Made by a program: the position numbers and the translations under genes | Part shown: piece by piece, positions 26,189 through 34,960 of the stretch | Position numbering within the stretch: the stretch's first letter is position 1 | Layout: each line of letters begins with the position of its first letter | Assembly (NCBI RefSeq): GCF_042646605.1 | Contig: NZ_JBHRUG010000019.1 | Span: forward strand, 62,001 to 126,000 | DNA: 64,000 bases | DNA from: Litchfieldella rifensis | Lineage (GTDB): Bacteria; Pseudomonadota; Gammaproteobacteria; Pseudomonadales; Halomonadaceae | Reading direction: 5' to 3' | The notes under the pieces: generated by a model | Told to the model about the DNA's origin: nothing | Seen by the model: only the letters and a program-made list of their open reading frames with translations | Databases searched by the model: none

Positions 26189-26204
26189 TCCCTTGGCACA
26201 ACGC

Positions 26205-26234
26205 GCGGGGTCGGGTCTTCACACCCGGCCCCGC
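26205..26234 (+). terminator. intercistronic hairpin between binding protein and permease genes
   Basis: A 12-bp stem (26205-26216 with 26223-26234, one G-T wobble) around a 6-nt loop, without a T-run. Hairpins here commonly protect the upstream mRNA so the binding protein is made in excess over the membrane parts; that role is inferred. Confidence 0.6.
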
Positions 26235-26298
26235 TGCTGTGTGTCCCACCGATACGCAGACAGCGCATGCCTGACTCGTCGCAGCGGGAGATTTTCAC

Positions 26299-26970
26299 GT
26301 GGACGTGACCTTTGAATTCGACTGGGCAGCCGCCCTGGCTTCGATTCCCCATCTACTGCCGGGGATTCCCTATACTCTATTGATTTCCTTCGGTGGCCTG
26401 GCCATCGGTTTCGTGATCGGTATCATCTTCGGCCTGTTACGGATCAGCCCCCTCCACTGGTTACGGCTACCGGCAGGCTTTTATATCGAGGTCTTTCGCG
26501 GCACCCCGGTGCTGGTGCAGGTGCTGTTCATCTTCTACGGCCTGCCGCAGATCCTCGGCGGTCCCATCAACGCCCTGGTGGCAGGCATCGCTGCGATCGC
26601 CGTCAATTCGGGGGCCTATATCTCGGAAATCGTGCGTGGCGGGGTGGAGTCCATCGAGCGCGGTCAGCGCGAAGCCGGCCTGTCGCTGGGACTCTCGCGT
26701 ACCCAAGCCTTCCGTTACATCATCTGGCCGCAAGCCTTGCGGCGCATGATACCGCCGCTGGGCAACCAGGCCATCATCAGTATCAAGGACACCTCGCTGT
26801 TCTCGGTCATCGGTGTCGGTGAGTTGGTCCGCCAAGGCCAGGTCTATATCGCCACCACCTTCACCGCCCTCGAGGTCTATCTGATGGTGGCATTGCTGTA
26901 TCTGGCCATCACCTGGAGCCTTTCTCTCGTCCTGCGTACGCTGGAACGCAAGGGCCTGGTCGGACAATAG
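26299..26970 (+). CDS. polar amino-acid ABC transporter, permease
   Basis: A 223-residue inner-membrane permease of the HisMQ/GlnP type. Several hydrophobic segments are present, with VFRGTPVLVQVLFIFYGLP early and an EAA-loop region (GQREAGLSLGLSRTQAFRYIIWPQALRR) that contacts the ATPase. The GTG start has GGGAG about ten bases upstream. Only one permease gene is present, so a homodimer is likely. It is followed by the ATPase gene after 9 bp. Confidence 0.92.
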   Translation: MDVTFEFDWAAALASIPHLLPGIPYTLLISFGGLAIGFVIGIIFGLLRISPLHWLRLPAGFYIEVFRGTPVLVQVLFIFYGLPQILGGPINALVAGIAAIAVNSGAYISEIVRGGVESIERGQREAGLSLGLSRTQAFRYIIWPQALRRMIPPLGNQAIISIKDTSLFSVIGVGELVRQGQVYIATTFTALEVYLMVALLYLAITWSLSLVLRTLERKGLVGQ

Positions 26971-26979
26971 GGAAACCTC

Positions 26980-27753
26980 ATGAGCCAACCCAAGTCAGCT
27001 TCAGAAAGCGTACCCATCGTGCGCATGGACAAGGTCAACAAGTACTTCGGCAGCCTGCATGTGCTGCAGGATATCGACCTCGAGATAGTGCCCGGTGAAG
27101 TGGTGGTGATCATCGGCGCCAGTGGTTCGGGCAAGTCCACGCTGATCCGCTGCATCAATGGCCTGGAAGAATTCCAGCAAGGGCATATCGAGGTCGACGG
27201 CAACGAGCTGCTGCCGAACGGCAGGAGCGGCAAGGCTCTGCAGACCATCCGCACCGAAGTCGGCATGGTCTTTCAGCAATTCAATCTCTTTCCCCACTTG
27301 AGCGTACGCGACAACGTCACCCTGGCGCCGATCAAGGTACGCCAGCTCGCCCGTGATCGGGCCACCGCGATTGCCGACAAGCTGCTCGAGCGGGTCGGGA
27401 TCAGCGACCAGGCCGACAAGTACCCCAGCCAGCTCTCGGGGGGCCAACAACAGCGTGTGGCACTGGCCCGTGCCCTGGCCATGGAACCGCGACTGATGCT
27501 GTTCGATGAGCCTACCTCGGCACTCGACCCGGAAATGATCGGTGAGGTGCTGGATGCCATGCGCGAGTTGGCCAACGAGGGCATGACCATGATCATCGTC
27601 ACCCATGAGATGGGCTTCGCCCGCGAAGTCGCCGATCGGGTGATCTATATCCATGGCGGGCAGATCGTCGAACAGGGATCCCCCCAAGAGGTCTTCGATG
27701 ACCCACAACATGAGCGTACCCAGAGTTTCCTGTCACGCGTCCTCAAGCACTGA
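26980..27753 (+). CDS. polar amino-acid ABC transporter, ATP-binding protein
   Basis: A 257-residue GlnQ/HisP-type ATPase. Walker A is GASGSGKST, the Q-loop is VFQQFNLFPHL, the signature is LSGGQQQRVALARALA, and Walker B is LMLFDEPTSALDPE, followed by the H-loop THE. It completes a three-component importer for an unknown polar amino acid and is followed directly by a terminator. Confidence 0.94.
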   Translation: MSQPKSASESVPIVRMDKVNKYFGSLHVLQDIDLEIVPGEVVVIIGASGSGKSTLIRCINGLEEFQQGHIEVDGNELLPNGRSGKALQTIRTEVGMVFQQFNLFPHLSVRDNVTLAPIKVRQLARDRATAIADKLLERVGISDQADKYPSQLSGGQQQRVALARALAMEPRLMLFDEPTSALDPEMIGEVLDAMRELANEGMTMIIVTHEMGFAREVADRVIYIHGGQIVEQGSPQEVFDDPQHERTQSFLSRVLKH

Positions 27754-27790
27754 ATCCGCTGATTCTCGCACGATTTGCCACACGTCTCGG

Positions 27791-27818
27791 GCCTGTCGAT
27801 AGTCGACAGGCTTTTTTT
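27791..27818 (+). terminator. rho-independent terminator of the amino-acid transporter operon
   Basis: GCCTGTCGA (27791-27799) pairs with TCGACAGGC (27803-27811) and is followed by eight T residues. It marks the boundary of the DnaA-box-bearing region to its right. Confidence 0.9.
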
Positions 27819-28297
27819 TGCCTGTGGATAAATTTTTCTCCCAAACACCCCAAAAGATACGCTGATGCCCATGGTTACCGGCGATACGCCCAGATGCCCG
27901 CGATGTGTACAGCCACGGTGACAAGCCCGGTAGTCATGGGTGCATAAACGGTGAGCGGATTGGCATGTGGGCAAGTCGTGATTCCGTCCACAGGCTCACG
28001 ACATCCTGTACGCAACCACTACGCCTCTTGTCCAAGACTTGGTCAACATTGCAATATATTGTTTTTTAATGGATAAGAATGCTTATCCACAAAAAATGTC
28101 CACACCAGTAATCACTACCACAACAGAACTTCTTTTCTCTTTCTTTATATTGATGATGTTATCTCGCAAGGAGGGAAGCCGGCGAGCTTCCGGGTGTGGA
28201 AAACCCCTGACGGTTACCCACAGGAGGTTTATACTGGGCCGCTGATTTCGATCTTCGCTTTCATGATCGGCGCGACCGGCGCCATTCGAGGTGCAAC
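27819..28297. other. AT-rich DnaA-box region upstream of mnmG (second origin-like region)
   Basis: About 480 bp without a convincing gene. Perfect DnaA boxes lie at 27823-27831 (TGTGGATAA) and 28083-28091 (TTATCCACA). Near matches are ATGTCCACA (28096-28104), TGTGGAAAA (28195-28203) and TTACCCACA (28214-28222). About 28040-28165 is strongly AT-rich. This is the location of oriC in E. coli, upstream of gidA (mnmG). A 68-residue open frame at 28039-28245 looks composition-driven and is not called. Confidence 0.6.
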
Positions 28298-30193
28298 GTG
28301 GATTACCCCGACCGCTTTGACGTCATCGTCATTGGCGGTGGCCATGCGGGAACCGAAGCCGCTCTGGCCTCCGCCCGCATGGGCTGTCAGACCCTGCTGC
28401 TCACACACAACATCGAGACACTGGGCCAGATGTCCTGCAATCCGGCCATCGGCGGCATCGGCAAGAGTCACCTGGTCAAGGAAATCGACGCGCTCGGCGG
28501 CGCCATGGCGCTGGCAACCGACCAGGGTGGCATTCAGTTCCGGGTGCTCAACGCCCGCAAGGGGCCAGCGGTACGGGCGACCCGCGCCCAGGCCGATCGC
28601 GTGCGCTACAAGGCGGCGATCCGCGGCCTACTGGAGAACCAGCCCGGGCTGACGATCTTCCAGCAGGCAGCCGGCGATCTGATCGTGGATAACGACACGG
28701 TACGCGGCGTGGTCACCGAAACCGGTATTCGCTTCCACGCCGAAACGGTGGTGCTATGCACCGGCACCTTCCTCGGCGGCGTGATCCACATCGGCCTGGA
28801 TCAGAGCCGTGGCGGCCGTGCCGGGGATGCCCCCTCCAACGCCCTGGCCGAACGCCTGCGCGCCTTGCCGTTCAACGTCGCACGGCTCAAGACAGGCACG
28901 CCGCCGCGGCTCGATGCCAAGAGCGTCGACTTCTCGGCGCTCGAGGAACAACCCGGCGATACTCCCATCCCGGTGATGTCCTATCTGGGCTCGCGCGCGA
29001 TGCATCCGCGTCAGGTGAGTTGCCACATCGCCCATACCAATGAACGCACTCACGAGATCATCTTCGCCAATCTCGACCGCTCGCCGATGTATTCCGGGGT
29101 GATCGGGGGCGTTGGCCCACGCTACTGCCCGTCGATCGAGGACAAGGTGCATCGCTTCGCCGACAAGGCGAGCCACCAGGTGTTCATCGAACCGGAAGGC
29201 CTGGAGACCCGGGAGCTCTACCCCAACGGCATTTCCACCTCGCTGCCCTTCGATGTGCAGCTCGAGGTGGTGCGTTCGATTCGCGGCCTGGAGAATGCCC
29301 ATATCACGCGGCCCGGTTACGCCATCGAGTACGATTTCTTCGATCCACGCGATCTCAGGCACTCGTTGGAGACCAAGTTTATCCACAACCTGTTCTTCGC
29401 CGGACAGATCAATGGCACCACCGGCTACGAGGAAGCCGGTGCCCAGGGCCTGCTGGCCGGGCTCAATGCCGCGCGCCGTGCCAAGGAACTGGCGACGTGG
29501 GCGCCGCGTCGCGATGAAGCCTATCTGGGCGTGCTGGTCGATGACCTGATCACCATGGGAACCCAGGAGCCGTATCGCATGTTCACCTCGCGGGCCGAAT
29601 ACCGGCTGCTGCTACGCGAGGACAACGCCGACCTGCGACTCACCGAGATCGGTCGAGAGCTGGGCTTGGTCGACGACGCGCGTTGGGCGGCGTTTGCCAC
29701 CAAACGCGAGGCCATCGAGCGTGAAAGCGCCCGACTCAAGGCCAGCTGGGTCCAGCCCGGCACGCCCGCTGCGCAGGCCATCGAGGCCAAGACCGGCAAG
29801 CCCCTGACACGGGAATACAACCTGATGGACCTGCTCAAGCGCCCCGAACTCGGCTATGCCGATATCGCCGGGCTGGTCGGTGAGGCGGTTGCCGATGACA
29901 GCGTCACCGAGCAGGTGCAGATCCAGGCCAAGTACCAGGGCTATATCGACCGCCAGCAGGACGAGATCGACAAGCTCAAGCGTCACGAGGCCACGCCGCT
30001 GCCCGAATCGCTGGACTACGATCGGGTCGAGGGCCTGTCCCACGAGATTCGCCAGAAGCTCAAGGCCTCGCGCCCGGCGACCCTGGCCCAGGCCGGACGT
30101 ATCTCCGGGGTGACCCCGGCGGCGATATCGATCCTGCTGATTCATCTCAAGAAGCGTCGCCTGCTGGACGATAGCCGGGTGGTGAACGGATGA
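28298..30193 (+). CDS. mnmG: tRNA uridine-5-carboxymethylaminomethyl modification enzyme MnmG
   Basis: FAD enzyme that, with MnmE, modifies wobble uridine U34 of tRNAs. It is 631 residues, close to the usual 629-631. The Rossmann motif is VIGGGHAGTEAALASARMG, followed by the signatures MSCNPAIGGIGKSHLVKEIDALGG and NGTTGYEEAGAQGLLAGLNA. The GTG start follows GAGGTG. The stop overlaps rsmG by 4 nt. One perfect DnaA box lies inside at 29379-29387. Confidence 0.97.
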   Translation: MDYPDRFDVIVIGGGHAGTEAALASARMGCQTLLLTHNIETLGQMSCNPAIGGIGKSHLVKEIDALGGAMALATDQGGIQFRVLNARKGPAVRATRAQADRVRYKAAIRGLLENQPGLTIFQQAAGDLIVDNDTVRGVVTETGIRFHAETVVLCTGTFLGGVIHIGLDQSRGGRAGDAPSNALAERLRALPFNVARLKTGTPPRLDAKSVDFSALEEQPGDTPIPVMSYLGSRAMHPRQVSCHIAHTNERTHEIIFANLDRSPMYSGVIGGVGPRYCPSIEDKVHRFADKASHQVFIEPEGLETRELYPNGISTSLPFDVQLEVVRSIRGLENAHITRPGYAIEYDFFDPRDLRHSLETKFIHNLFFAGQINGTTGYEEAGAQGLLAGLNAARRAKELATWAPRRDEAYLGVLVDDLITMGTQEPYRMFTSRAEYRLLLREDNADLRLTEIGRELGLVDDARWAAFATKREAIERESARLKASWVQPGTPAAQAIEAKTGKPLTREYNLMDLLKRPELGYADIAGLVGEAVADDSVTEQVQIQAKYQGYIDRQQDEIDKLKRHEATPLPESLDYDRVEGLSHEIRQKLKASRPATLAQAGRISGVTPAAISILLIHLKKRRLLDDSRVVNG

Positions 30194-30852
30194 CCGCGGG
30201 CCTGACGACTCCTGTACTGGAGCCGAAAGTCGTCGCGCTCCTCGATGACGGACTCGCCGAACTGGGACTCTGTCCCGATGCGCGGCAACGCGAACGCCTG
30301 TTGGCGTTACTGGCGTTGTTGCACAAGTGGAATCGCGCCTATAACCTCACCGCGGTACGCTCGCTCGATGCCATGGTGACCAGGCATCTGCTCGACAGCG
30401 CCGCGGTGCTGCCTGCCGTACATGGACCAGGGCTGCTGGATGTGGGCTCGGGACCGGGGCTGCCGGGGCTGGTCGTCGCGATCCTGCGCCCCGACGTGAC
30501 GGTGACCCTGCTCGACAGCAACGGCAAGAAAGTGCGTTTTCAACGCCAGGCTGTGCTGGAATTGGGCTTGACGAATGCCGTCCCGGTACAGGCACGGGTC
30601 GAGAGTTACGAGGACCGGCCCTTCGCCCAGGTGATTTCGCGGGCATTTGCCAGCCTGGAGGATTTCGTCTCCCTGACCGAGCCTCTGCTGGCTGTCGATG
30701 GCGAGTGGTTGGCCATGAAGGGAAGGCTCCTGGAGGACGAGTTGCAACGCTTGCCGGAGGGTGTCGAGCTGGTCGATCGTCAAGCGCTGCGGATCCCGGG
30801 AGCACCGGGGCAACGGCATCTGTTGACGCTGTGCCGTCGCCTGACGCCGTAA
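30190..30852 (+). CDS. rsmG: 16S rRNA (guanine(527)-N7)-methyltransferase
   Basis: Methylates G527 of 16S rRNA. Its 220 residues are of usual length. LHKWNRAYNLTAV, a SAM-binding LLDVGSGPGLPGL and VISRAFASLEDFV are characteristic. The start overlaps mnmG by 4 nt (ATGA), the widespread gidA-gidB arrangement, and parA follows after 56 bp. Confidence 0.95.
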   Translation: MTAGLTTPVLEPKVVALLDDGLAELGLCPDARQRERLLALLALLHKWNRAYNLTAVRSLDAMVTRHLLDSAAVLPAVHGPGLLDVGSGPGLPGLVVAILRPDVTVTLLDSNGKKVRFQRQAVLELGLTNAVPVQARVESYEDRPFAQVISRAFASLEDFVSLTEPLLAVDGEWLAMKGRLLEDELQRLPEGVELVDRQALRIPGAPGQRHLLTLCRRLTP

Positions 30853-30908
30853 CGAGAACATGCAGGCTGCCCGCCACCAGGGAGCCGGACTCAGGAAGGA
30901 AGCCGCTC

Positions 30909-31679
30909 GTGACCAAGATCATCGCCTTGACCAATCAGAAGGGGGGCGTGGGCAAGACCACCACCGCCGTCAATCTCGCAGCCAGCCTGGCGGCCCTGCA
31001 TCGGCGGGTGCTGTTGATCGATCTTGACCCCCAGGGGCATGCCACCATGGGCAGTGGTATCGACAAGCACGAACTGGACGGCAGCGTGCTCGACGTGTTG
31101 CTGAACGACAAACGCGCCTCCGAAGTGATCCTCGATTGTCCCGATGCCGGCTATGCGCTGCTGCCCAGCAACGGCGACCTGACCGCCGCCGAGGTCGACC
31201 TGCTCGATCGCGACGAGGGGCGCGAGCGCTGCCTGGGCGATGGCATTCGCGGGGTGTCCGGCGAGTACGACGTGGTGCTGATCGACTGTCCGCCATCGCT
31301 CAACATGCTCACCGTCAATGCCCTGACCGCCGCCGACGGAGTACTGATTCCCCTGCAGTGCGAATTCTATGCACTGGAAGGGCTCTCGGCGCTGCTCGAC
31401 ACCGTCGACCAGATCAAGGTCAGCGTTAACCCCGAGCTGGCGGTCTTCGGCATCGTGCGTACCATGTTCGACTCTCGCAACAGCCTGACGCGCGATGTCA
31501 GCAAGCAGTTGCGCGACTATTTCGGTGATACCTTGCTCAAGACCACCGTACCGCGCAACGTACGGGTCGCCGAGGCGCCCAGTCACGGTCTGCCGGTGAC
31601 CAAATACGCGCGTTTTTCGCGCGGTAGCCAGGCCCATCGGGTGCTGGCCAAGGAATTGATTCGTCGTCTGTCGCTGTAG
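30909..31679 (+). CDS. parA: chromosome partitioning ATPase ParA (Soj)
   Basis: ATPase that moves ParB-parS complexes to segregate the origin. It is 256 residues. The deviant Walker A KGGVGKTTT is at 11-18, followed by LLIDLDPQGHATMG and VLIDCPPSLNMLTVNAL. GTG at 30909 has AGGAAGGAAG upstream; the much longer in-frame reading to the left overlaps rsmG and is not used. It pairs with parB after 29 bp and acts on the three parS sites around gyrB-recF, 26-29 kb away. Confidence 0.96.
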   Translation: MTKIIALTNQKGGVGKTTTAVNLAASLAALHRRVLLIDLDPQGHATMGSGIDKHELDGSVLDVLLNDKRASEVILDCPDAGYALLPSNGDLTAAEVDLLDRDEGRERCLGDGIRGVSGEYDVVLIDCPPSLNMLTVNALTAADGVLIPLQCEFYALEGLSALLDTVDQIKVSVNPELAVFGIVRTMFDSRNSLTRDVSKQLRDYFGDTLLKTTVPRNVRVAEAPSHGLPVTKYARFSRGSQAHRVLAKELIRRLSL

Positions 31680-31708
31680 GCGCAGCGGAACCATTCGAGG
31701 AGGTGCCG

Positions 31709-32635
31709 ATGACACGTAAACGCGCTCTGGGACGCGGCCTGGATGCCCTGATCGGTGCCGGTGCTCGCCGCCGTGAGACCCTGGAAGGCGATGCCGAGAC
31801 GTCCTTGCTCGCCGTCGATGGCAGCGTCGACTTGACGCCCGAGCTGACACCCGAACCGGGTGAACGCCTGGAGCGTCTGCCGCTGGGGCAGTTGTCGCGC
31901 GGCAAGTATCAGCCGCGTCGCGATATCCAGCCCGAGGCGCTGGAAGAATTGGCCGACTCGATCCGTGCCCAAGGAGTGATGCAGCCGATCGTGGTGCGCC
32001 CGCTCGGCGAGGAGCGTTACGAGATCGTCGCCGGCGAACGACGTTGGCGGGCCGCCCAACTCGCCGAGCTCGATGTCATCCCGGCGGTGATCCGTGACGT
32101 CAGCGATCAGGCCGCCCTGGCGCTGGCACTGATCGAAAACATCCAGCGCGAGAACCTCAATCCTATTGAGGAAGCCTTGGCGCACAAGCGCCTGATAGAC
32201 GAGTTCAAATTGACCCAGCAGCAGGTCGCCGACGCGGTGGGCAAGTCCCGCGCCCAGGTGGCCAACCTGTTGCGGCTGTTGGCACTCGACCCCGAAGTGC
32301 AGACCCTGCTCGAACGTGGCGATCTGGACATGGGGCATGCGAGAGCCCTGTTGGGCCTGTCCGGCGCCAAGCAGCGCCAGGCGGCCCATGAAGTGGTCAA
32401 CAAGGACCTGACGGTGCGTGACACCGAGGCCCTGGTCAAGCGACTGGCCAGCGGTACACCGGCCAAGCCGGCCCGCGAAGCTCCCTCGGCCGACGTCGGG
32501 CGGCTGGAGAATCAGCTTGGCGAGCTGCTCGGGGCGCCGGTCAGGATCCAGCATGGTCGCAGCGGCAAGGGGCGCCTGACCATCCGTTATTCGAGCCTCG
32601 ATGAACTCGACGGCATCCTCGGGCATATTCGCTGA
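31709..32635 (+). CDS. parB: chromosome partitioning protein ParB (Spo0J)
   Basis: parS-binding CTP-dependent clamp. It is 308 residues from the ATG at 31709, which has GAGGAGG five bases upstream; a GTG two codons earlier is possible. The N-terminus RALGRGLDALIGA is the ParA-stimulating peptide. The CTP-binding GERRWRAA and ENIQRENLNPIEEA are present, followed by a helix-turn-helix (QQQVADAVGKSRAQVANLLRLL) and a C-terminal dimerisation part. No parS sits near parAB itself. Confidence 0.96.
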   Translation: MTRKRALGRGLDALIGAGARRRETLEGDAETSLLAVDGSVDLTPELTPEPGERLERLPLGQLSRGKYQPRRDIQPEALEELADSIRAQGVMQPIVVRPLGEERYEIVAGERRWRAAQLAELDVIPAVIRDVSDQAALALALIENIQRENLNPIEEALAHKRLIDEFKLTQQQVADAVGKSRAQVANLLRLLALDPEVQTLLERGDLDMGHARALLGLSGAKQRQAAHEVVNKDLTVRDTEALVKRLASGTPAKPAREAPSADVGRLENQLGELLGAPVRIQHGRSGKGRLTIRYSSLDELDGILGHIR

Positions 32636-32737
32636 GTTCCCGCCTTGTTTGTTAGCAAGCTAAATTGTTTCATCAGATATTTCTTGCCATTTGGTCGTAA
32701 GCTGGCGCGATATCGTGCAGAATCGCGCTGACTTCGG

Positions 32738-32766
32738 TTGAAGGGGCCGGGGGGCTTCCCTATAAT
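32738..32766 (+). promoter_or_regulatory. sigma70 promoter of the atp operon
   Basis: TTGAAG (32738-32743), a 17-bp spacer, then a perfect TATAAT (32761-32766), 69 bp upstream of atpI. Confidence 0.75.
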
Positions 32767-32834
32767 CGCGTCCGGGCTTGCCGCCGGTTCGACTTCGGCA
32801 GCGATTTTGGCAGACAGCAGTGCAGACGGAGAGC

Positions 32835-33233
32835 ATGGGAAATCCACCAGCAGCCAAGCTCAAGCGTCCGCGAATCCTGCCTCTGTTGCTCGCTCAGTTC
32901 GTGATCATGTGCGCCGCAGCGGGGCTAGGCGCGTACGTGGGTGGCATGGCGGCTGCGGTTTCGGCGTTGCTGGGAGGCGGGGTGGCCTTGCTGCCTAATG
33001 CCTACTTTGCCTGGCGGGCCTTTCGCTACCAGGGCGCGCAGCGTACCCGGGATATTATCAAGAGCTTCTATCGCGCTGAAGCCGGTAAGTTTGGTTTGAC
33101 GGTGGCATTGTTCACGCTGGTGTTCGTGACAGTGCCCCCCTCAAATCCCGCTTTCTTCTTTGGCGCTTACGTGGCGACGCTGTTCGTGCATTGGCTGGGA
33201 CCCTGGCTACTGCGGCGACCGTCGCACACCTGA
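32835..33233 (+). CDS. atpI: ATP synthase subunit I
   Basis: A 132-residue membrane protein of the AtpI type, first gene of the F1Fo operon, thought to help assemble the c-ring. Four hydrophobic segments are visible (about 18-36, 40-58, 80-100 and 104-122). The ATG at 32835 (MGNPPAAKLKRP) has GGAG close upstream; an earlier GTG is possible. It lies 14 bp before atpB. Sequence conservation in this family is low, so position is part of the evidence. Confidence 0.85.
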   Translation: MGNPPAAKLKRPRILPLLLAQFVIMCAAAGLGAYVGGMAAAVSALLGGGVALLPNAYFAWRAFRYQGAQRTRDIIKSFYRAEAGKFGLTVALFTLVFVTVPPSNPAFFFGAYVATLFVHWLGPWLLRRPSHT

Positions 33234-33247
33234 AATCGAGGCAGAGC

Positions 33248-34111
33248 ATGGCAGGCAACAACCCGACTCCGACGGAGTATATCCAGCACCACCTGCAGAA
33301 CCTGACCTTCGGCCGGCACCCGGAACATGGCTGGTCGATCGCCCATTCCGCCGAGGAGGCCTCCGAAATGGGCTTCTGGGCGATCCACCTCGACACCATG
33401 GGGTGGTCGATCGGACTGGGGGTGATCTTCCTGCTGATCTTCCGCAAGGCGGGCAAGTTGGCGACCACCGGTGTGCCCGCCGGGCTGCAGAATTTCGTCG
33501 AATTGATGGTCGAGTTCGTCGACAACTCGGTGAAGGAAACCTTCCACGGCAAGAGTCGGGTGATCGCGCCTCTGTCGCTGACCATTTTTTGCTGGGTCTT
33601 CTTGATGAATCTGATGGACCTGGTACCGGTCGATTTCCTGCCCATGCTGGCGCAGAAGATCGGCGGCTTTTTCGGTGCTGATCCCCAGCACGTTTACTTC
33701 AAGGTAGTGCCGACTACCGACGTCAATGCCACCTTGGGCATGTCGCTGTCGGTCTTCGCATTGGTCATTTTCTATACCATTCGCGCCAAGGGTGTCTCCG
33801 GCTTCATCGGCGATCTGACCCTGCATCCGTTCAACTCCTCGAACAAGTTGATCCAGGCCCTGTTCATTCCGATCAACTTCATTCTCGAAGCCGTAACCCT
33901 ACTGGCCAAGCCGATTTCGCTCGGTCTACGTTTGTTCGGAAACCTCTATGCCGGTGAGCTGATCTTCATCCTGATCGCCATCATCGGGCTGTGGCAGCTG
34001 CCGCTGCATTTCACCTGGGCGGTGTTCCATCTCCTGGTCATCACCCTGCAGGCCTTTATCTTCATGATGTTGACCATCGTCTATCTGAGCATGGCGGTGG
34101 AACAACACTGA
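33248..34111 (+). CDS. atpB: ATP synthase Fo subunit a
   Basis: Proton half-channel subunit. It is 287 residues from MAGNNPTPTEYIQHHL. The essential arginine lies in LGLRLFGNLYAGELI, and NLMDLVPVDFLP is typical. Several membrane segments are present, ending FIFMMLTIVYLSMA. A longer in-frame extension to the left overlaps atpI and is not used. Confidence 0.96.
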   Translation: MAGNNPTPTEYIQHHLQNLTFGRHPEHGWSIAHSAEEASEMGFWAIHLDTMGWSIGLGVIFLLIFRKAGKLATTGVPAGLQNFVELMVEFVDNSVKETFHGKSRVIAPLSLTIFCWVFLMNLMDLVPVDFLPMLAQKIGGFFGADPQHVYFKVVPTTDVNATLGMSLSVFALVIFYTIRAKGVSGFIGDLTLHPFNSSNKLIQALFIPINFILEAVTLLAKPISLGLRLFGNLYAGELIFILIAIIGLWQLPLHFTWAVFHLLVITLQAFIFMMLTIVYLSMAVEQH

Positions 34112-34164
34112 TTTCGCTGAACCCCTTAACCCGCTAAACCACTTGACTGAAACTGGAGACCATC

Positions 34165-34413
34165 ATGGAAGCACAAATCTTGGGTATGACCGCCGTCGCC
34201 GTGTCCCTGCTGATCGGCTTGGGCGCCTTGGGCACCGCCATCGGCTTCGGCATCCTCGGCGGCAAGTTCCTGGAAGGCGCCGCACGTCAGCCGGAAATGA
34301 TTCCGATGCTGCAGGTGAAGATGTTCATCGTCGCTGGCCTGCTGGACGCCGTGTCCATGATCGGTGTAGGTATTGCGCTATTCTTTACCTTCGCCAACCC
34401 GTTTGTCGGTTAA
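34165..34413 (+). CDS. atpE: ATP synthase Fo subunit c
   Basis: An 82-residue hairpin of two membrane helices with the polar loop RQPE at 41-44. The ion-binding carboxylate is D61 (GLLDAV), as in the E. coli proton-type ring, and no sodium-type ligand set is evident. This suggests a proton-driven enzyme. A GGAG sits before the ATG. Confidence 0.97.
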   Translation: MEAQILGMTAVAVSLLIGLGALGTAIGFGILGGKFLEGAARQPEMIPMLQVKMFIVAGLLDAVSMIGVGIALFFTFANPFVG

Positions 34414-34478
34414 GCCACGGTGGTCGACACGACCCGTTGTGACTTTAACCCCGAACTTGTGACGCGAGAGGTGCTGGC

Positions 34479-34949
34479 GTGAATCTGAACCTTACCCTGA
34501 TCGGCCAGGCTATCGCCTTCGCGTTCTTCGTCTGGTTCTGCATGAAGTTTGTCTGGCCACCGATCATGCAGGCCCTGCAGGAACGCCAGAAGAAGATCGC
34601 CGATGGCCTGGACGCTGCCAGCCGTGCTACGCGGGACCTCGAGTTGGCGCAGGAACAGGCCGACAAGACCCTGCGTGAGAGCAAGGAGCAGGCAGCCGAA
34701 ATCCTGGAGCAGGCCCACAAGCGGTCTACCCAGATGGTCGAGGAGGCACGTGACAGTGCTCGCCTGGAAGGTGAGCGCATGATCAACAATGCCAAGTCCG
34801 AGATCGAGCAGGAAATCAACCGCGCGAAAGAAGAGCTGCGTGTCCAGGTGTCGCGACTCGCCATCGAAGGCGCAGAGCGGATACTGGAGGCCTCCATCGA
34901 CGAGAAGAAACACGGCCAGCTCGTCGACAAACTCGCCCAAGAGCTTTGA
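34479..34949 (+). CDS. atpF: ATP synthase Fo subunit b
   Basis: A 156-residue peripheral-stalk subunit: one N-terminal membrane segment (about 5-25) followed by a long charged coiled coil (about 30-150). Motifs are FVWFCMKFVWPPI and a C-terminal KKHGQLVDKLAQEL. GTG start with GAGAGGTG upstream. It is followed by atpH after 11 bp. Confidence 0.95.
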   Translation: MNLNLTLIGQAIAFAFFVWFCMKFVWPPIMQALQERQKKIADGLDAASRATRDLELAQEQADKTLRESKEQAAEILEQAHKRSTQMVEEARDSARLEGERMINNAKSEIEQEINRAKEELRVQVSRLAIEGAERILEASIDEKKHGQLVDKLAQEL

Positions 34950-34960
34950 GGAGGTGACCC

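Noticed and set aside
28039..28245. 68-residue open frame in the AT-rich region before mnmG
   Set aside because: No ribosome-binding site, no family, and it lies in the DnaA-box region.
30864..32777. parS near parA-parB
   Set aside because: No exact or near-exact site was found by eye in or around parAB; all three sites are in 1751-4910.
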